This document shows positions 28,088 through 38,699 of a stretch of 64,000 bases of DNA, piece after piece. The DNA is taken from assembly GCF_002327185.1 (NCBI RefSeq), contig NZ_CP018624.1, positions 2,118,660 to 2,182,659 of the forward strand, in the 5' to 3' direction. Below the pieces are notes generated by a model, which saw only the letters and a program-made list of their open reading frames with translations, was not told the origin of the DNA and made no database searches. The position numbers and the translations under genes are program-made. Source of the stretch: Clostridium chauvoei (lineage in GTDB: Bacteria; Bacillota; Clostridia; Clostridiales; Clostridiaceae). How positions within the stretch are numbered: position 1 is the first letter of the stretch; each line of letters starts with the position of its first letter.

Positions 28088-29232
28088 TATTTCTCCTTAA
28101 TTAAATTTAATAATTTAATGCTTTCAATTTCCCAATTATACTTTTCTATATGTAACTTATAATTAGTATTTCTTATTTCATTAATATTATATTTGCATAA
28201 TTCAATTATTTTTTCGCTTAAATCTATATGATTTCCACTTTCATATATAACTCCAACTTTATTTTCATTTACAAATCTTTTTAATGGTATGGCATCTGTG
28301 GCTATAACTGCTAACCTCCAGGACATATATTCATATATTTTATTTGCCATAGTTGTATCTGTCATGGCTGTACGTCTATGAGGTACTACCCCAATATCAT
28401 ATTTGCTAACATAATTTTTTATTTCGCTATACTTTATAGCGCCCTCAAAAAACACTTTATTTTCTAGCTTTAAATCTTTAACAAGAGCTTCTAATTTATT
28501 TCTTTCTTTTCCATCACCTAAAATAAATAATTTATATTTATCTTCTATCAATGCCATAGCTCTAATTAAATCACTTGTTCCTCTAAGATTATCATCATCT
28601 AATGCTCCTATATAACATAAATTTATTCCTTCATGCTCAATAGAATTAAATTTTTCATTAATTGGAGGAACATTATATATTTCCATCATCTTATCTCTAT
28701 TAATATTTTTATTTGCTATTCTATCTGTATTTTCTTCTATTACATTTATAGTAACCTTTGATTGGTTAACACAATAGTTTTCTAGATTCTCTAAATATCC
28801 CATCTTGTCTATAAGTTTGAAAATCTTTTTATCATATCTTGGGAAAAATCTTATGAATTCTGGATAATTTTCTGCATTATCAAAAATAACTTCTATATTA
28901 TATTTTTTTCCTAATTTTATAGCTAATTTAGCTAATGGAAGATTTCTTACTATAATTAAATTAGGTTTTATTTCTTTTATTTTATTTTCAATGAATATTC
29001 TCCAAAAAACATTTAAATGTAATGGTTCACTTAAGTATCTCTTATTGCTCCATTTTATAGGGAATCTATGGATTTTGTAATTATCTTCTTCTATAAATTC
29101 TTCTTCTTTATTTTTTTTAGTATTTCTACAAAGTAAATGCACTTCATTAAATTCAGATAATGATTTCACAAACTTTTCTACTCTTATATCCCAAGGATAT
29201 TCAGTTTGCCATATATATAATATTTTTTTCAT
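28087..29232 (-). CDS. GT4 glycosyltransferase
   Basis: 381 residues, GT-B. YIWQTEYPWDIRVEKFVKSL at the N-terminus and a C-terminal glycosyl_transf_1 domain (LCYIGALDDDNLRGTSDLIR, YKLFILGDGKERNKL, IGVVPHRRTAMTDTTMANKI). This subgroup has the Asp/Thr-rich variant of the donor site. A cytoplasmic capsule transferase; acceptor and sugar unknown. Confidence 0.88.
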   Translation of the reverse strand: MKKILYIWQTEYPWDIRVEKFVKSLSEFNEVHLLCRNTKKNKEEEFIEEDNYKIHRFPIKWSNKRYLSEPLHLNVFWRIFIENKIKEIKPNLIIVRNLPLAKLAIKLGKKYNIEVIFDNAENYPEFIRFFPRYDKKIFKLIDKMGYLENLENYCVNQSKVTINVIEENTDRIANKNINRDKMMEIYNVPPINEKFNSIEHEGINLCYIGALDDDNLRGTSDLIRAMALIEDKYKLFILGDGKERNKLEALVKDLKLENKVFFEGAIKYSEIKNYVSKYDIGVVPHRRTAMTDTTMANKIYEYMSWRLAVIATDAIPLKRFVNENKVGVIYESGNHIDLSEKIIELCKYNINEIRNTNYKLHIEKYNWEIESIKLLNLIKEK

Positions 29233-29277
29233 ACTAATCCTCCAAGATTATAAATTAAATTGTTGATATGAATTATG

Positions 29278-30372
29278 TTATTCTTTAATTATTAAGTTCA
29301 TATAATCACTACTTAAATTTTTAAATGTAGCTATCTTTTTATAATTTCTTTGATTTTCTATATATCTACTTCTTATTTCCTCATAATTATCAATAACAAA
29401 ATTTATTTTTTCATTAAGATCTATTACATTTTCACATTGGTATAATATACCTATATCATTACTTTTAACTGTTTCTCCAAGTTGAGCTATATCAGGTGCT
29501 ATTAAAACTTTTTCGTAGTTTATAGCTTCTGTTAAAATACCACTTTGCCCACCAAAAATTTTTCTATATGGTAATACTACAACGTCTGAAATCTTATAAT
29601 ATTTATCCATTTCTTCATCACTTATATATTTCATGTCTAAAATACAATTTATATTTTTATTCTTTGATATTTTTTCACATATATATTCTTTTGAAAAATA
29701 TTCTTCTTTACCTGCAATTATTAAATTAATTTTTTTATCTATATTTTTAATTGCTTCAATTAAAATATCTATACCCTTATCATATCTAGTTCCACCAAAA
29801 TATAAAATTGTTATATCTTCATTTAATTTATTATAAGAAAGCTCTTTAAATTTATTATTTTCTATAATAGGATAATTAGTTGAATTAATATTATTAGTTT
29901 TTAATTCTAATCTACTTTCCATAGAATTTTTTATGTAATCTCCATGAACTATAATTTTAAATCCTGTACTTGATATTAAATGTCTTATTATTTTATACTT
30001 TATATTTTGTTTAGGAATCCAATGTATTGTCCCTGTTAATTTATACTTATTTCCCCAAAATAAAATACTTATAGGGATAAGCATATAGTCTAAAGTAAAA
30101 AAGTGAATTCTACTTATATTATTATTCTTACAGTATTTTTTCACTTTTCTTATGTTAATTAAAAAATCAAGTATCCTTTTGAACTTATTATTTGATACTC
30201 TTTTTCCTTCTATATGTTCTATTTTACTTTTTTTTAATTTATATTTCTTTTCATCATCTAAGTCTATACTATAATATACTTTTTCTATTCCATTCATATT
30301 CATCATAGTAAAATAGTCATAATCCCAGTGATGACCTACAATATTATAGTCATAAAATAACACTTTCTCCAT
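29278..30372 (-). CDS. GT4-like glycosyltransferase
   Basis: 364 residues. The N-terminal half is diverged (MEKVLFYDYNIVGHHWDYDY). The C-terminal half is a glycosyl_transf_1 domain: ILYFGGTRYDKGIDILIEAI, VVVLPYRKIFGGQSGILTEA. Its start overlaps the end of the wzy gene by 23 bases, so the two are probably translationally coupled. One of four GT4-type enzymes in locus 2. Confidence 0.87.
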   Translation of the reverse strand: MEKVLFYDYNIVGHHWDYDYFTMMNMNGIEKVYYSIDLDDEKKYKLKKSKIEHIEGKRVSNNKFKRILDFLINIRKVKKYCKNNNISRIHFFTLDYMLIPISILFWGNKYKLTGTIHWIPKQNIKYKIIRHLISSTGFKIIVHGDYIKNSMESRLELKTNNINSTNYPIIENNKFKELSYNKLNEDITILYFGGTRYDKGIDILIEAIKNIDKKINLIIAGKEEYFSKEYICEKISKNKNINCILDMKYISDEEMDKYYKISDVVVLPYRKIFGGQSGILTEAINYEKVLIAPDIAQLGETVKSNDIGILYQCENVIDLNEKINFVIDNYEEIRSRYIENQRNYKKIATFKNLSSDYMNLIIKE

Positions 30373-31648
30373 TTACTTTCTCCTTATTATTAAAACATAG
30401 AAAAATTGAGATCCATATTAACATAGGTATAAATGCCATAAAATCTGATTGAATTATATTATATAAATTTAATAATAATATAACTGTAAATTCCCTATTA
30501 TATTTTACTTTATTAAATAAACCTATAATGCTTATTAACATAAATAAACATCCTAATATCCCAGTCTCAACCATAAATCTACTATACATATTAAAAGAAC
30601 TTAGCCATTCTCTATTATATACACTTACTAATTCATAATTTCCCATATAATTTTTATTAACTGATTTTATATTATCTCTATATGCATAAATGTAATTTCC
30701 AATTCCATATCCAAAAGGTTTTTCCTTTAATGAATATGGCCCAATTAGTGAATAAGATAATCTACATTCTGTTGATAAATCTTTTTTCCCTGAATCTTTA
30801 TCAAATATAATTGCTATTCTCTCCTGTACATTTTCAATTTGACCGAAAACCTGATCAGGTTTTATAACAAACATAATTAGAATTGATAAAATAATTATAT
30901 ATGAACCTATAAATATTTTAGTTAGACTTATTTTCTTTATTATCTCTTTATAATATATAAACGTTAATACAACTATTCCTGCTGCTATATCAAAAACAAT
31001 TCTTGTGGATCCTGATAAAATTCCTAAAATTATAAAAGCACAAATATATATATTATCACTCTTCTTTTTTTTCTCTATTAGTAATAAATATGGGATTATA
31101 ATTAATAATATATATCTTCCTATAAATGATGGCTCTCCAAAATTCATAGATATTCTTCCCCAAAGTAAATACTCTGTATCAAGAGTTATTTTATCTAAAA
31201 TATTAAAAATAAAGTTTAACTTCATAACATGAATATAAAAGAATTGTATTATCCCAAAAAATACAGATATCTTTATTCCATTGATAGCTAATTTTAAAAT
31301 CTTTTTATAATCTTTTTTTACTTGTAGATATAACTTTATACTAAAATATCCTATAAAAGTTAATATAAATTCATTTATAAATTTATTTAACCCTAAACTA
31401 GAAAATGAATTACGATAATTGGTTATTATTGTGAATATAATCATAAAAAGTGCGTACATTATAATACTTAATTCGAATTTCTTTATTTTTAACTTTATCA
31501 TATTATCTAAATTAGCTATAAAAAATAACCCTATAAATATGTATGATAATGGCATTGATGATAAACTTATTCCCAATTTATGAAATGGAAAGGCATCAAA
31601 TGTTATCAATATAAATGCTAATTTAATTAAAATTTCAGCTCTCATCAC
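30350..31648 (-). CDS. wzy: Wzy-type capsule polymerase (locus 2)
   Basis: 432 residues, about 11-12 transmembrane helices, with a long extracellular loop between the later helices (residues ~265-340) as in Wzy/O-antigen polymerases. GYGIGNYIYAYRD and STECRLSYSLIGPY sit in this loop. It joins repeat units at the outer face of the membrane. Different in sequence from the polymerase fragment at 1-593, so the two loci should make different polymers. Confidence 0.85.
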   Translation of the reverse strand: MMRAEILIKLAFILITFDAFPFHKLGISLSSMPLSYIFIGLFFIANLDNMIKLKIKKFELSIIMYALFMIIFTIITNYRNSFSSLGLNKFINEFILTFIGYFSIKLYLQVKKDYKKILKLAINGIKISVFFGIIQFFYIHVMKLNFIFNILDKITLDTEYLLWGRISMNFGEPSFIGRYILLIIIPYLLLIEKKKKSDNIYICAFIILGILSGSTRIVFDIAAGIVVLTFIYYKEIIKKISLTKIFIGSYIIILSILIMFVIKPDQVFGQIENVQERIAIIFDKDSGKKDLSTECRLSYSLIGPYSLKEKPFGYGIGNYIYAYRDNIKSVNKNYMGNYELVSVYNREWLSSFNMYSRFMVETGILGCLFMLISIIGLFNKVKYNREFTVILLLNLYNIIQSDFMAFIPMLIWISIFLCFNNKEKVNGESVIL

Positions 31649-31653
31649 ATCTC

Positions 31654-32718
31654 CTACTTTATATTATAAAATTTAATATGTTCTTCTATCATATTATCTA
31701 TTTTAAATTTATTAATTTCAGCTTTATATTCAACCTTAAATCTACAATTTAAAACTGATTCTGTTATACTATCACTAGATTTTACCGGTATATATTTTTT
31801 ATACTTATAATCACATAGTATTTCATGAATTCCGCCTACACATGTTGTAATTATAAATAATTTATTAGTTAAAGCTTCTAATATCACTAATGGAAAACCC
31901 TCTGTAAAAGATGGATTAACTAAAACATCACAAAACCTCATGTATTTATAAACATTATCTTGATGTCCTTTAAAATCTATATATTTATTTAAATTTAATT
32001 CATTAGTTAAGTCCTGTAACCTTTTTTTATCCTCACCATCCCCAACTATAAGTAATTTATATTTTGGGTCAGTCTCAACTATAGTTTTCATTGCTCTTAT
32101 TAAATAATCTACACCTTTTATTGGATCTAATCTTCCAACAAAAAGTAAATATACTATATCTTCTTCTTTTTCAATATCAACTGATTCATTGGATAATCTT
32201 TCTATTTTCTCTATATCTAAGCCATTATATATAACAATTTTACTTTTTAACTTATATATAATTTTTTCTATCTTGTTTAAGCCATTTTCTACAGCTTTAC
32301 TAACACAAATTACTTTGCTTGATAATAATATAGATATCATGTTTAAGACTTTATGATGAGATTTTCTATCTGCAGTTAACCTATGAATTGTTATTATACT
32401 TTTTGCTTTAGTAAACTTAGTTGCTACTGTTCCAAAAAATTTAGCTATAGCTCCATGAGAATGTAATATATCTATTTTATTACCTCTTATAACTTTTATT
32501 AACTCTATAAAAGTTGATAATTTAAATTTATTCTCCCCATTTAATTCTATATATTCTATTCCTTGTTCCTTACATACTTCTTTTAGAGGTGCATCTTCTT
32601 TCATCCACACACAAATCTTAGTATTAAACCCTTTATTCTTAAGCCCATTTACTAAATTTAATACTACTTTTTCTCCGCCTCCAATTCCACCTCTCCATAA
32701 GAAATATAATATATTCAT
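31654..32718 (-). CDS. GT4 glycosyltransferase
   Basis: 354 residues. The GT-B motifs are clear: YFLWRGGIGGGEKVVLNLVN, HSHGAIAKFFG, YLLFVGRLDPIKGVDYLIRA, LLIVGDGEDKKRLQDL and the donor-site EX7E in NPSFTEGFPLVILEAL. Soluble or membrane-associated capsule transferase of locus 2. One base from the acetyltransferase gene upstream, 5 from wzy downstream. Confidence 0.9.
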   Translation of the reverse strand: MNILYFLWRGGIGGGEKVVLNLVNGLKNKGFNTKICVWMKEDAPLKEVCKEQGIEYIELNGENKFKLSTFIELIKVIRGNKIDILHSHGAIAKFFGTVATKFTKAKSIITIHRLTADRKSHHKVLNMISILLSSKVICVSKAVENGLNKIEKIIYKLKSKIVIYNGLDIEKIERLSNESVDIEKEEDIVYLLFVGRLDPIKGVDYLIRAMKTIVETDPKYKLLIVGDGEDKKRLQDLTNELNLNKYIDFKGHQDNVYKYMRFCDVLVNPSFTEGFPLVILEALTNKLFIITTCVGGIHEILCDYKYKKYIPVKSSDSITESVLNCRFKVEYKAEINKFKIDNMIEEHIKFYNIK

Positions 32719-33285
32719 CTAATCACCTACATTTTTAATAATTTTTGCTGGGTTTCCAGCTATAACCACACCTTTAGGAAACTCCCCTGAAACTATACTT
32801 CCTGCTCCAACTACAGATCCATCACCAATCTTAGTCCCTTTTAGTATTATAGAGTTACATCCAATGAAACAATCTTTTCCAATAACTATTTCTCTAGTTC
32901 CAATCTTATCTTTATCATCTATATTTCTTGCTTCCACTTCTATCGGATGAAAATCATTATCTAATATTTTTACATTTCCCCCAATTAAAGTGTTATCTCC
33001 AATAGTTATCGCCTTTCTTGCATATATTGTTGCACCTGAAATTCCAACATTATTTCCTATATTTATCTTTGCTTCTTTTGTTCTTGTAACTATTATAGTT
33101 CTTTGACTTAATCCAATTAAATTTGAAAGAAAACTGCTCTTTATAGTGCAGTTTTCTCCTATATTTAGTTGTGACTCTTTTTTCTTAAAAATTACTGGAA
33201 CTCCATAGAGATTTAATTTTTTCCCGAAATTAACTTTGTTTAATCTCAATATCATTTTAAAGTAGTTACTTTTAAACATAGTCAC
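32719..33285 (-). CDS. Hexapeptide-repeat acyltransferase (WcaF/CysE-like fold)
   Basis: 188 residues, LbH repeats at ~60-175 (IGNNVGISGATIYARKAITI, IGKDCFIGCNSIILKGTKIG, GSVVGAGSIVSGEFP, VIAGNPAKIIK). The His in NDFHPIEV is the likely catalytic base. Probable acetylation of a capsule sugar; second such enzyme in locus 2 besides 26164-26829. Confidence 0.88.
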   Translation of the reverse strand: MTMFKSNYFKMILRLNKVNFGKKLNLYGVPVIFKKKESQLNIGENCTIKSSFLSNLIGLSQRTIIVTRTKEAKINIGNNVGISGATIYARKAITIGDNTLIGGNVKILDNDFHPIEVEARNIDDKDKIGTREIVIGKDCFIGCNSIILKGTKIGDGSVVGAGSIVSGEFPKGVVIAGNPAKIIKNVGD

Positions 33286-33294
33286 CTCTTAACC

Positions 33295-34224
33295 TTATTT
33301 ATAATTTTCTAAGAACCATTCATAAGCCATCTTAATACCTTGATTTAAGCTAACCTTATGTTTCCATCCTAGTCCATTTAATTTTTCAACTGTTGTAAGT
33401 TTTCTTGGTGTTCCATCTGGCATATTTGTATTAAATACTAATTCACCTTCAAAACCTACAGCTTCTTTAACTGTTTCTGCTAATTGTCTTATAGAAACCT
33501 CTTCTCCTGTTCCTATATTTACATGTTGTTCTCCATCGTAGTTTTCCATTAAGAATACACATGCATCTGCCATATCATCTACGTATAAGAACTCTCTTAA
33601 TGGTGTACCTGTTCCCCATATCTCAACTGTTTCGCTATTATTTATTTTAGCTTCGTGGAACTTTCTTATTAAAGCTGGTAATACGTGTGAATTCTTTAGG
33701 TCAAAGTTATCGTTTGGTCCATAAAGATTTGTTGGCATACAGCTTATAAAGTTATCTCCATATTGTCTCTTGAAGAACTTACACATTTCAAGTCCTGCTA
33801 TTTTAGCTACTGCATAAGCTTCATTTGTTTCTTCTAAAGCTCCTGTTAAAAGATAATCTTCTTTTATTGGTTGTGGAGCCATTTTAGGATATATACAAGT
33901 ACTTCCTAAGAATAATAGCTTTTTAACCTTTAAATCGTGTGCTGATTTTATAACATTGTTTTGAATCATTAAGTTTTCGTATATAAAGTCTGCTGGATAT
34001 GTATTGTTTGCATTTATTCCACCAACTTTAGCTGCTGCTAAAAATACATATTCAGGTTTTTCTTCTTCAAAAAATCTTCTTACTTCATTTTGATTTGTTA
34101 AATCTAATTCTTTATGTGTTTTGCAAATTATATTTTTAAAACCTTTTGCTTCTAAATTTCTAACTATTGCTGAACCTACTAATCCTCTATGTCCTGCAAC
34201 ATAAATCTTGCTTTCTTTATGCAT
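33295..34224 (-). CDS. fcl: GDP-L-fucose synthase
   Basis: About 309 residues from the ATG at 34224; a GTG at 34236 overlaps the preceding stop and is less likely. [20 protein letters not shown] is the NADP-binding start, [20 protein letters not shown] and YAVAK hold the Ser-Tyr-Lys catalytic set. 3,5-epimerase/4-reductase step from GDP-4-keto-6-deoxymannose to GDP-L-fucose. With manC and gmd in the same operon it shows that locus 2 makes a fucose-type sugar. Confidence 0.95.
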   Translation of the reverse strand: MHKESKIYVAGHRGLVGSAIVRNLEAKGFKNIICKTHKELDLTNQNEVRRFFEEEKPEYVFLAAAKVGGINANNTYPADFIYENLMIQNNVIKSAHDLKVKKLLFLGSTCIYPKMAPQPIKEDYLLTGALEETNEAYAVAKIAGLEMCKFFKRQYGDNFISCMPTNLYGPNDNFDLKNSHVLPALIRKFHEAKINNSETVEIWGTGTPLREFLYVDDMADACVFLMENYDGEQHVNIGTGEEVSIRQLAETVKEAVGFEGELVFNTNMPDGTPRKLTTVEKLNGLGWKHKVSLNQGIKMAYEWFLENYK

Positions 34225-34228
34225 ATCT

Positions 34229-35311
34229 CTAAACACCGTCCTTTAAATAATTAATTATCTTATTTCCTATATTTTCATAGTCATTAGTAAAATCATTTTC
34301 CTTATAATTAGGTTTAAATTTTTCTAATCTCTTTAATATTTTTTCTATATCGAAATTTTCATAACTTACTTCTAAAGCTAAATTTCTTTCTTTTAATTTC
34401 TTTATTGTGTTTCTATCTTCTGCTACTGTATCTCTTGATAAAACAGCTATTTTACTTCTACCTATTAAAGCTTCCGCTATTGTACCAAACCCAGCTTTTG
34501 TTATTATATAATTACAAGCCATTAAGTATTCATGAGTATTTTTAGTTTCTTTAGGTAAGTACTTTACATTATCCCCAATTAAATTTATACCTTCTGTTGC
34601 TATAAAGTAATAATCTAAACTACTTACATCTATATTGTCATTTAAACTTACAGATCTTCCTACACTTATAAAAACTAATGGTTTATCGTACTTACTTTTT
34701 ATTTTATTAATTTTTTCTTTATTAAAATCTCTACAAACTACTCCTACCTCTTCATACTCTTTAATATAGCTTTTCATATTATCAATATATAACTTATATA
34801 GTAGAGTTTTATCTGCTAAATAATAACACTCTTCATATTTATCAATTATATCTTTCTCTAAATATTCTTTATAAATATCTACCCAAGTGAAATTTGAAAT
34901 TAACATACTTTTTATATTAACTTTTTTGCAAGCTTTAAAAATCCAAGGTACTATATCACTTACTACTAAATCTACATTTTTATAATGTAGAAACTCTGAT
35001 TCTTTTCTAATATTTTCTTCAAAGCTATCTATATATAATTGAACTTTTTCTTTAAGCTTATATGAGTCTATTTCTAAACTTCCTTCTTTCAAAATAAGTC
35101 CAACATCCATAGGTGAAAAATAATACTCTATTCTATTACTAAATTCCTCTAAAGAATTTTTCAAAAATTCTCCTTGAAATACTCCAGTTTTTATTATTAT
35201 ATTTATCTCTTTATTAGCACCAAGAATATACCTAATAATAGGTATATTCCTTGATGCATGACCAAATCCATGGTCTGATATATAAAAAGCAATTTTTTTA
35301 TTTTTAGTCAT
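34229..35311 (-). CDS. GT-B glycosyltransferase (GT1/GT28-like)
   Basis: 360 residues. Starts [20 protein letters not shown], a GT-B nucleotide-sugar transferase motif. The C-terminal half has [32 protein letters not shown] and [13 protein letters not shown], the GT1/28 UDP-binding pattern. It lies between gmd and fcl with an 8-base overlap to gmd, so it may be tied to the deoxysugar pathway, for example as the fucosyl/deoxyhexosyl transferase. That role is inference from position only. Confidence 0.8.
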   Translation of the reverse strand: MTKNKKIAFYISDHGFGHASRNIPIIRYILGANKEINIIIKTGVFQGEFLKNSLEEFSNRIEYYFSPMDVGLILKEGSLEIDSYKLKEKVQLYIDSFEENIRKESEFLHYKNVDLVVSDIVPWIFKACKKVNIKSMLISNFTWVDIYKEYLEKDIIDKYEECYYLADKTLLYKLYIDNMKSYIKEYEEVGVVCRDFNKEKINKIKSKYDKPLVFISVGRSVSLNDNIDVSSLDYYFIATEGINLIGDNVKYLPKETKNTHEYLMACNYIITKAGFGTIAEALIGRSKIAVLSRDTVAEDRNTIKKLKERNLALEVSYENFDIEKILKRLEKFKPNYKENDFTNDYENIGNKIINYLKDGV

Positions 35312-36389
35312 TTGTAACTGCAGCTTCTGCTTTTTTTATAAATTCTTGTGAACCTATTCCAGCGATTTCTCTCATATCGCCATCTACCATCATTGATACT
35401 AGGCTCTTGAAGCTAACTTTTCTTTCCCATCCTAATTCTTTTTCTGCTTTTCTTGAATCTCCCCATAGAAGTTCAACTTCTGCTGGTCTAAAGTATCTTG
35501 GGTTAACATCTACTAATAATTCACCTGTAGCTTTGTTATATCCCTTTTCATCTACTCCAGTACCCTTCCATTCTATTTCTACTCCTACTTCTTCAAATGC
35601 AAGTTCAACAAATTCTCTTACTGTATGAGTTTCGTTAGTTGCAAGTACATAGTCTTGTGGCTTTTCTTGTTGAAGCATTAACCACATACCTTCTACGTAG
35701 TCTCCTGCAAATCCCCAGTCTCTCTTTGCATCTAAGTTTCCAAGGCTTAACTTTTCTTGCTTTCCTGCCATTATTGAAGCTACTGCTCTTGTTATCTTTC
35801 TAGTAACAAAAGTTTCTCCTCTTCTTGGTGATTCGTGGTTGAATAATATTCCGTTACAAGCAAACATATCATAGCTTTCTCTATAGTTTACTGTTATCCA
35901 ATATGAATAAAGCTTAGCTACACCGTATGGACTCTTTGGATAGAATGGAGTCTTTTCACTTTGTGGAGCTGTATCAGGAAGTCCTCCGAATAATTCTGAA
36001 GTTGAAGCTTGATAGAATTTACACTTAACGCCTGTTTCTCTTATTGCATCTAGTAATCTTAAAGTACCTGTTCCTGTAGCTTCTGCTGTATATTCTGGAA
36101 CTTCAAAGCTTACTGCAACGTGACTTTGTGCTGCTAAGTTGTATATTTCTTCTGGATTAATTTTTTCTATTAATCTATTTAAGTTACTTGAATCTGTTAA
36201 ATCTCCATAGTGTAAGAACAGTTTCTTGTTTCCTATTTCAGGATTTTCAAATAAGTGATCTATTCTTGATGTATTTATAGTACTATGTCTTCTTATTATT
36301 CCGTGTACTTCATAACCTTTTTCTAATAATAATTCTGCTAAGTATGATCCATCTTGTCCTGTTATTCCTGTAATTAACGCTTTTTTCAT
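35304..36389 (-). CDS. gmd: GDP-mannose 4,6-dehydratase
   Basis: 361 residues, nearly full family length. [35 protein letters not shown], catalytic [11 protein letters not shown] and SPYGVAK, and [19 protein letters not shown] are all diagnostic of Gmd. Converts GDP-D-mannose to GDP-4-keto-6-deoxymannose. It takes the product of manC and feeds fcl in the same operon. Confidence 0.97.
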   Translation of the reverse strand: MKKALITGITGQDGSYLAELLLEKGYEVHGIIRRHSTINTSRIDHLFENPEIGNKKLFLHYGDLTDSSNLNRLIEKINPEEIYNLAAQSHVAVSFEVPEYTAEATGTGTLRLLDAIRETGVKCKFYQASTSELFGGLPDTAPQSEKTPFYPKSPYGVAKLYSYWITVNYRESYDMFACNGILFNHESPRRGETFVTRKITRAVASIMAGKQEKLSLGNLDAKRDWGFAGDYVEGMWLMLQQEKPQDYVLATNETHTVREFVELAFEEVGVEIEWKGTGVDEKGYNKATGELLVDVNPRYFRPAEVELLWGDSRKAEKELGWERKVSFKSLVSMMVDGDMREIAGIGSQEFIKKAEAAVTND

Positions 36390-36401
36390 AATCTAACTCC
36401 T

Positions 36402-37646
36402 TTATAACTCTAAAATATTATTTTTGTATTTTTCCATAGACACATCTCTAGTTAAATTCTTTTCTAGATACTCTCGTCCCTTTGGCCCCATAGCCTTTAT
36501 ATTATTTTTTTCTTTAACTATGTAATTTATGTTGTTAAAAATACCCTTATAATCGCCTGGTTCTGCACATATTCCACATCCAGCTTCTTCTATTATCAAT
36601 CTTGCTTCTGAACCTTCTTCTAGTACTCCAAGAACTGGCTTACCTACAGCCATTACTCCATAAAGTTTGCTTGGTACAGATACTCCTTTTATGCCTTTTG
36701 CATTTACTACCCAATGTATATCTGCTGAATTTAAAGAATATATTAAATCTTCTTTAGGCTGATATGGTATAAATTTTACATTTTCTAATTTATTATCTAT
36801 AGCATATTTTTCTATCTTCTCTTTTACTGTTCCATCACCAATAAATGCAAAAACTATATCTTTTTCATCTTTAAATTCTGCAATAACTTTAATTATATTT
36901 TCTAAGTCATAATATAATCCTATATTTCCTGAGTACATAATTATAAATTTATCTTCTAACTCATACTTTTTCTTAAATTCTATAATTTTTTTATTATTGC
37001 TATCTAAAGGATATGTTGTTTTTTCATCTATCCAGTTATTTATAAATACATTCCTTGGAACATTTTTCCCATTAAATCTATTTTTTAAAGTCTCTTGCAT
37101 ATCACGGCCAACAACTATAACTTTATCTGACATCTTGCAACTAAATTTATCTAACATCATAGTAAAGTTTAAAATAAATTTATTTTTAGCATAACCTATA
37201 GCCATAGTTTGCTCTGGGTTAAAGTCTTGGATATTATAAATTAACTTTCCGCCTTTAAACCATTTTCCTATTACTCCAAGGATTCCTCCTAATACTGGTG
37301 GTTGAGAAATAGTATATATATAATCTTGTTTTCCTATTTTGAATGTAGCTATTATAGAGTTTAAGAAATATGCTAATAAGTTTTTAACTCTACTTATCTT
37401 ATTACTCTTTTGGAATTCAGGTACTCTAACTCTAACTACCTTTATTCCATTAAAATCTTCATGATAAATTCTATTAGTCTTATACTTTTCTGAAACTTTC
37501 CCATCATAGCTTGGAACTACACATATTACAGTTATATTGAAAGTATCTTTTAAACTATCTGATAACTCTGTAAGTATTTGTCCAGTTGATGCAACATCAG
37601 GATAAAAATAATGTGCATATATTAATAAATTTTTCTTATCTTGCAT
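36402..37646 (-). CDS. GT4 glycosyltransferase (WbuB-like)
   Basis: 414 residues. HYFYPDVASTGQILTELSDS and YTISQPPVLGGILGVIGKWF are the pattern of WbuB/fucosyl- and aminosugar-transferases of the GT4 family. Also MYSGNIGLYYDLENIIKVIA, FAFIGDGTVKEKIE and the donor-site residues near SVPSKLYGVMAVGKPVLGVL. Its start overlaps manC by 11 bases. Since WbuB-type enzymes often add L-FucNAc/Fuc, it is another candidate fucosyltransferase. Confidence 0.88.
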   Translation of the reverse strand: MQDKKNLLIYAHYFYPDVASTGQILTELSDSLKDTFNITVICVVPSYDGKVSEKYKTNRIYHEDFNGIKVVRVRVPEFQKSNKISRVKNLLAYFLNSIIATFKIGKQDYIYTISQPPVLGGILGVIGKWFKGGKLIYNIQDFNPEQTMAIGYAKNKFILNFTMMLDKFSCKMSDKVIVVGRDMQETLKNRFNGKNVPRNVFINNWIDEKTTYPLDSNNKKIIEFKKKYELEDKFIIMYSGNIGLYYDLENIIKVIAEFKDEKDIVFAFIGDGTVKEKIEKYAIDNKLENVKFIPYQPKEDLIYSLNSADIHWVVNAKGIKGVSVPSKLYGVMAVGKPVLGVLEEGSEARLIIEEAGCGICAEPGDYKGIFNNINYIVKEKNNIKAMGPKGREYLEKNLTRDVSMEKYKNNILEL

Positions 37647-38682
37647 ATCTTAATTCCTTTATTTGAGAAACTTTTTCTTTACTGCCTACTATTATTTGTC
37701 CATCATTTTCTATAACGTAAATACCACTTAATCCATCTATTATTATGTTTTGATTAGGTGCTATTACTAAATTGTCTTTTCCGCCCACACTACTTATATT
37801 TCCAACATGAATATTTCCCATAGTGTCTCTTTCTCTATATCTTTCAATAGCCTCCCAGCTTCCAACATCATCCCAACCTATTTCACTTGGAACTACATAT
37901 ATTTCATTAGACTTTTCTAAAATTCCGTAATCTATTGATGTTGAATCTGTTTTTTTATAATTATCAACTATATATTCTTGTAAGTCTTCTTCTTTTATAT
38001 TCTCTATTTCTTTTAAAGCTTCATAAGTATTAGGTAAGTATGCTTTTATCTCTTTTAATATGTTTTCTATGTTCCATAAAAACATTCCACCATTCCATAA
38101 ATATGAACCTTGCTTTAAATACTCTTTAGCTTTTTCTAAATTAGGTTTTTCTACAAAGGAATTTACTTTTATAACTTTATGCTCATTAACTTCTACTTCC
38201 TCTGTTCCGTAGTTTATATATCCATAACCTGTTTCTGGTCTATCTGGTTTCATTCCTAAAGTAACTATTGCATTCTTATTTTCATTTAAATAGCTATCTG
38301 CAGCTTTTACAATGTCTCTAAATTTTTCTTCATCTCTTATTAAGTGATCTGAAGGTAAAACTACCATATTGGCATCTTTGTAATATCTCTTTATAACTAA
38401 TGATGATAAAGCTATACAAGGAGCTGTATTTCTTCCTTCTGGTTCAACTATTATATTTCTTTCTGGAAGATTTGGAAGTTGTTCTCTTACTAAATCTACA
38501 TACATAGCCCCAGTACATACAAACACTCTTTCCATAGGAATAATAGGAAGGATTCTATTTACTGTCATTTGAATCATAGTTTCTTCCTCTATAAGGTTTA
38601 AAAATTGCTTTGGTTTTTCTTCTGTAGATAAAGGCCAAAATCTTGTTCCCTTACCCCCTGCCATAATTACAGCACATAACAT
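37636..38682 (-). CDS. manC: Mannose-1-phosphate guanylyltransferase
   Basis: About 348 residues from the ATG at 38682, which has a strong RBS (AAGGAAGGAG); the ATG at 38706 overlaps the sugar transferase stop. MAGGKGTRFWPLSTEEKPKQ is the pyrophosphorylase signature; FVEKPNLEKA and GYGYIN follow. No C-terminal cupin isomerase domain, so this is GMP only and mannose-6-phosphate must be made elsewhere. It makes GDP-mannose for gmd/fcl. Confidence 0.95.
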   Translation of the reverse strand: MLCAVIMAGGKGTRFWPLSTEEKPKQFLNLIEEETMIQMTVNRILPIIPMERVFVCTGAMYVDLVREQLPNLPERNIIVEPEGRNTAPCIALSSLVIKRYYKDANMVVLPSDHLIRDEEKFRDIVKAADSYLNENKNAIVTLGMKPDRPETGYGYINYGTEEVEVNEHKVIKVNSFVEKPNLEKAKEYLKQGSYLWNGGMFLWNIENILKEIKAYLPNTYEALKEIENIKEEDLQEYIVDNYKKTDSTSIDYGILEKSNEIYVVPSEIGWDDVGSWEAIERYRERDTMGNIHVGNISSVGGKDNLVIAPNQNIIIDGLSGIYVIENDGQIIVGSKEKVSQIKELRYAR

Positions 38683-38699
38683 AATATCTCTCCTTCCTT

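Noticed and set aside
34225..34236. GTG at 34236 as the start of GDP-fucose synthase
   Set aside because: It would overlap the previous stop and its RBS spacing is too short; the ATG at 34224 gives the normal N-terminus.
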